Assembly (NCBI GenBank): GCA_006937955.1
Contig: SSNP01000010.1
Location: 4,724,697-4,788,696 of the forward strand
Source of the DNA: Pachypanchax playfairii
Lineage: Eukaryota; Chordata; Actinopteri; Cyprinodontiformes; Aplocheilidae
Length of the DNA: 64,000 nucleotides
Direction: 5' to 3'
Positions within the stretch are counted from its first letter, which is position 1; the number at the start of each line of letters is the position of its first letter. Both the position numbers and the translations under genes were made by a program. Positions 61,863 through 64,000 of this stretch are shown one piece after another. The notes beneath the pieces are model-generated. The model searched no databases. It saw only the letters and a list, made by a program, of their open reading frames with translations, and was not told where the DNA came from.

Positions 61863-62370
61863 AAAAGAATGCTACCAACAAGAATCTGGCGAGGGACACA
61901 AAGTTCAGAAACTCTGCTAGACATTATAGTTAAATGCAGCAGGTGTAAAGGCCTTTTGCACAGACAACACTCTAAATACATGTCATTTGTCACAATAAGC
62001 AGTTTTTTTAGATTAAATAATACTGTAGTTTTGCATTACAGCCAAAACGCTACTGTACTTAAAGGTTTATGAACTAATTATTTTTCCGTTGCTGCCCATT
62101 GAGATGTACTCTGGGATGAAACTGTGGCAGAAAACAAACTTAAATGACTTTCCCCCAGGACAGTAATTCAGCTATTCTCACTCGTATTTTTCCTCTCTGT
62201 TCATCTATGTTCACTGCTTTTGCCAAATGAAGTTTCTGACTTTATTCCTCCCTTTGCCACTCAAATGGCTATTTGAGTCACAGGCTGTGGCAGAGCACGC
62301 ACACTCCCACCAGAATGTTAATAAAGCATGTTGAATAATGTCATAAAATCATTGCTCATATTTTAACCAC
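61863..62370. other. non-coding DNA, no gene seen
   Basis: No frame with a domain and no repeat recognised. Confidence 0.45.
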
Positions 62371-62640
62371 ATTTCAGTGTAGCTGCAGATATTAAAAAGT
62401 CGGCCTCGAGGCAGATGTATTGCCTGAGCTGCAAGAGAGCGGAATGATTCCTTATTCAAATTTACTTTCCCAATGTCACCTACTGTTTGGACAAATAATC
62501 CGTTTCCTGGAGGATCTGTCCTTAGTTGAATCATCTTCAATAGCTTGAGATGCTGACAGAAGACAGAAATGCCATGAGTAACAAATATTGATTGAGCGTG
62601 ATCAATAAGCTGTGATTAGTGGAGGAAAAAGGCAGGTGAG
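62371..62640. promoter_or_regulatory. candidate conserved non-coding element
   Basis: It contains aagtcggcctcgaggcagat, gagcggaatgattcctt and attgattgagcgtgatcaat (a PBX/HOX-like TGATTGA beside a TGATCA palindrome), all in low-redundancy sequence. The minus-strand frame at 62349-62540 has no domain. Confidence 0.27.
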
Positions 62641-63671
62641 GCACATGAAGGCTTGTCCACTGTCTGCAGTCACTGTGAGACGACAGTTGCTGAGCTATTT
62701 TGGTGTTTGCACACAAATAATCCACAAGCACTAAGACACGCATGCAGCCAGAGTTCTGGTGAAGGTGGGGTGAGAGAGGTGCAAACACTATCACCTCAGA
62801 TGCACAGGTGCAAACAAAGACCATTAATCACACATCCTTTCACACACATTCCACAATCAGATGCACGCCTGAGATAAGGATCAGTGTATAAACATACGTG
62901 TAGCCACCACAGATCCGCTCTATCCTTCACAAAGGCACAGTGACCTTTCCAAAACATTCCACACAGACAGAAGTAAATGATCAGCGGCTGCATGGGATGA
63001 AGAGGGATTACACGCACAGTGCTGCTAATCAAATGAAAGAGCAGAAAAATTGTATTAGGTAGGAAAATAATTGAGTTAGAGCTATTGAAGGGCACGAGCA
63101 GCTCCAGCTGCTCCAGCTCAATACTGAATACAGTATCAGAGAAACCTCTTGTACTTTTTACAACAGACAGTAAAAATTCTCATGTAGGTTCACAAACACA
63201 CAACGACAAAAGGAAGAGATTCAGAGTGGATTTAAGCTCTGAATTCCCTTCGATGCTGAATGTAAACATACCCAGAAAATATTTTTAAGAAGTTTATTCC
63301 AGAGCTTTTCAACTGATCTGCTTGTCAGGCTGAAGAAGATACATAAACAAGAGAAGCTTGAGATTAAATTTATAATAAAAAAATACCTTACGATCTATGT
63401 GATTGGTCTGAGGATGTTAGTATTAAAACATTAGAAAACATGTGTGTGAGCATGTTTGTGAACAACCATAAATAAACATTTTTCAATACTAAAATCCTCA
63501 CTATTATACAAAGCCATTTATCTTGTTTACTGTCATTAGTTTATCTTTTTCTAACCTTTGTCACCTCGTCCTCCTGTCAACCCTGTTCTTCCATGTGATT
63601 CTCTTCTTCTGTCGTCTTCACGCTTCTGTCTCTTTAATCTCTCTCCTGGTCTCTCTGGTGCTTCCTCTCAG
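62641..63671. other. non-coding DNA ending in a long pyrimidine tract
   Basis: No gene is recognised. From about 63540 to 63671 the + strand becomes strongly pyrimidine-rich and ends cttcctctcag, forming the acceptor of the candidate exon that follows. Confidence 0.45.
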
Positions 63672-63778
63672 CCATCCTCTCTGGAATTGTAATGGCTCCT
63701 GTCATCCACGAGGATGTGATGAGGCACTCGGGCAGGGAGGCAAAATTCCCTGAGGCACAGAATCCACCAAGATCCTAA
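63672..63778 (+). other. candidate terminal coding exon, unknown gene
   Basis: A very long pyrimidine tract ends in cttcctctcag at 63671. After two carried-over bases, a frame of 34 codons begins at 63674 (ILSGIVMAPVIHEDVMRHSG) and closes with TAA at 63776-63778. The composition is protein-like (EDVMRHSGREAKFPEAQNPP near the end) and GC-richer than the flanks. No donor follows before the stop, so if real it is a last coding exon. The protein is not recognised and no poly-A signal is evident just downstream. Confidence 0.3.
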
Positions 63779-64000
63779 ATTTTCAGCATTAGACAAGATG
63801 TGCTGTTGTTTAAACAGGCCGATAAAGTAACTTTTTACATTTCTGACATTTAAGTGCTGCTGAGTGTAAAAAGAAATAACAAAATAATTAGAAATTGTAA
63901 TTAAATACTCAAAATAATAAATGACTACACAGCTGGAAACACCTTTTAGGCCACATTTTCTCAGTGGAAAAGGTTTCATTCTTGTTAACATTGTTGAGTG
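63779..64000. other. AT-rich non-coding DNA
   Basis: No feature is recognised up to the window edge. It would hold the 3' untranslated region if the exon at 63672-63778 is real. Confidence 0.4.

Overview
The window reads as teleost fish nuclear DNA. It is visibly AT-rich, has no bacterial-type gene packing and almost no long open reading frames. It carries repeat families typical of ray-finned fish: a Tc1/mariner element, tRNA-derived SINEs of the V-SINE type, MITEs with 'ctacgttcagactgcag'-type ends, and a non-LTR retrotransposon 3' tail. These repeats fit many teleosts, so the species cannot be named from the sequence.

The window is gene-poor: either a gene desert or the inside of very long introns. 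The only protein I can name with confidence is a Tc1-family transposase at 28917-29938 on the + strand. It is broken by one frameshift but keeps the paired-type DNA-binding half and all three DD34E catalytic residues. The element around it (28554-30680, flanked by TA) has an abnormal right half. After a single unresolved base at 30034, a nearly identical inverted copy of its own 5' half (646 bp) replaces most of the expected right end. This is either an assembly join or two oppositely oriented copies.

Layout. 0-5 kb: a possible minus-strand exon (637-740), a 44-bp Tc1 end-to-end remnant (1468-1511) and a 647-bp MITE (3541-4187). 5-13 kb: plain DNA with a perfect short hairpin, an exon-like/repeat-like block near 10.3-10.65 kb, and a second MITE (about 12.73-13.29 kb). 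13-22 kb: a second possible minus-strand exon (16663-16722), a V-SINE-like SINE (18484-18786) and a CpG-rich block that may be a minus-strand solo LTR (about 20.99-21.62 kb). 22-31 kb: plain DNA, then the Tc1 element. 31-46 kb: decayed repeats, an inverted SINE (35507-35745), a 45-codon protein-like minus ORF (39336-39473) and a TE-like block (42.1-42.6 kb). 46-64 kb: mostly single-copy-looking DNA with several patches that resemble conserved non-coding enhancers (TAAT/ATTA, octamer and MEIS-like sites), a spliced-looking exon at 57821-57968, SINE and LINE tails at 61.2-61.9 kb, and a possible terminal exon at 63672-63778.

No operon, pathway, CRISPR array, rRNA, canonical tRNA gene or recognisable miRNA was found. 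The exon and enhancer calls are inferences from splice signals and base composition only and carry low confidence.
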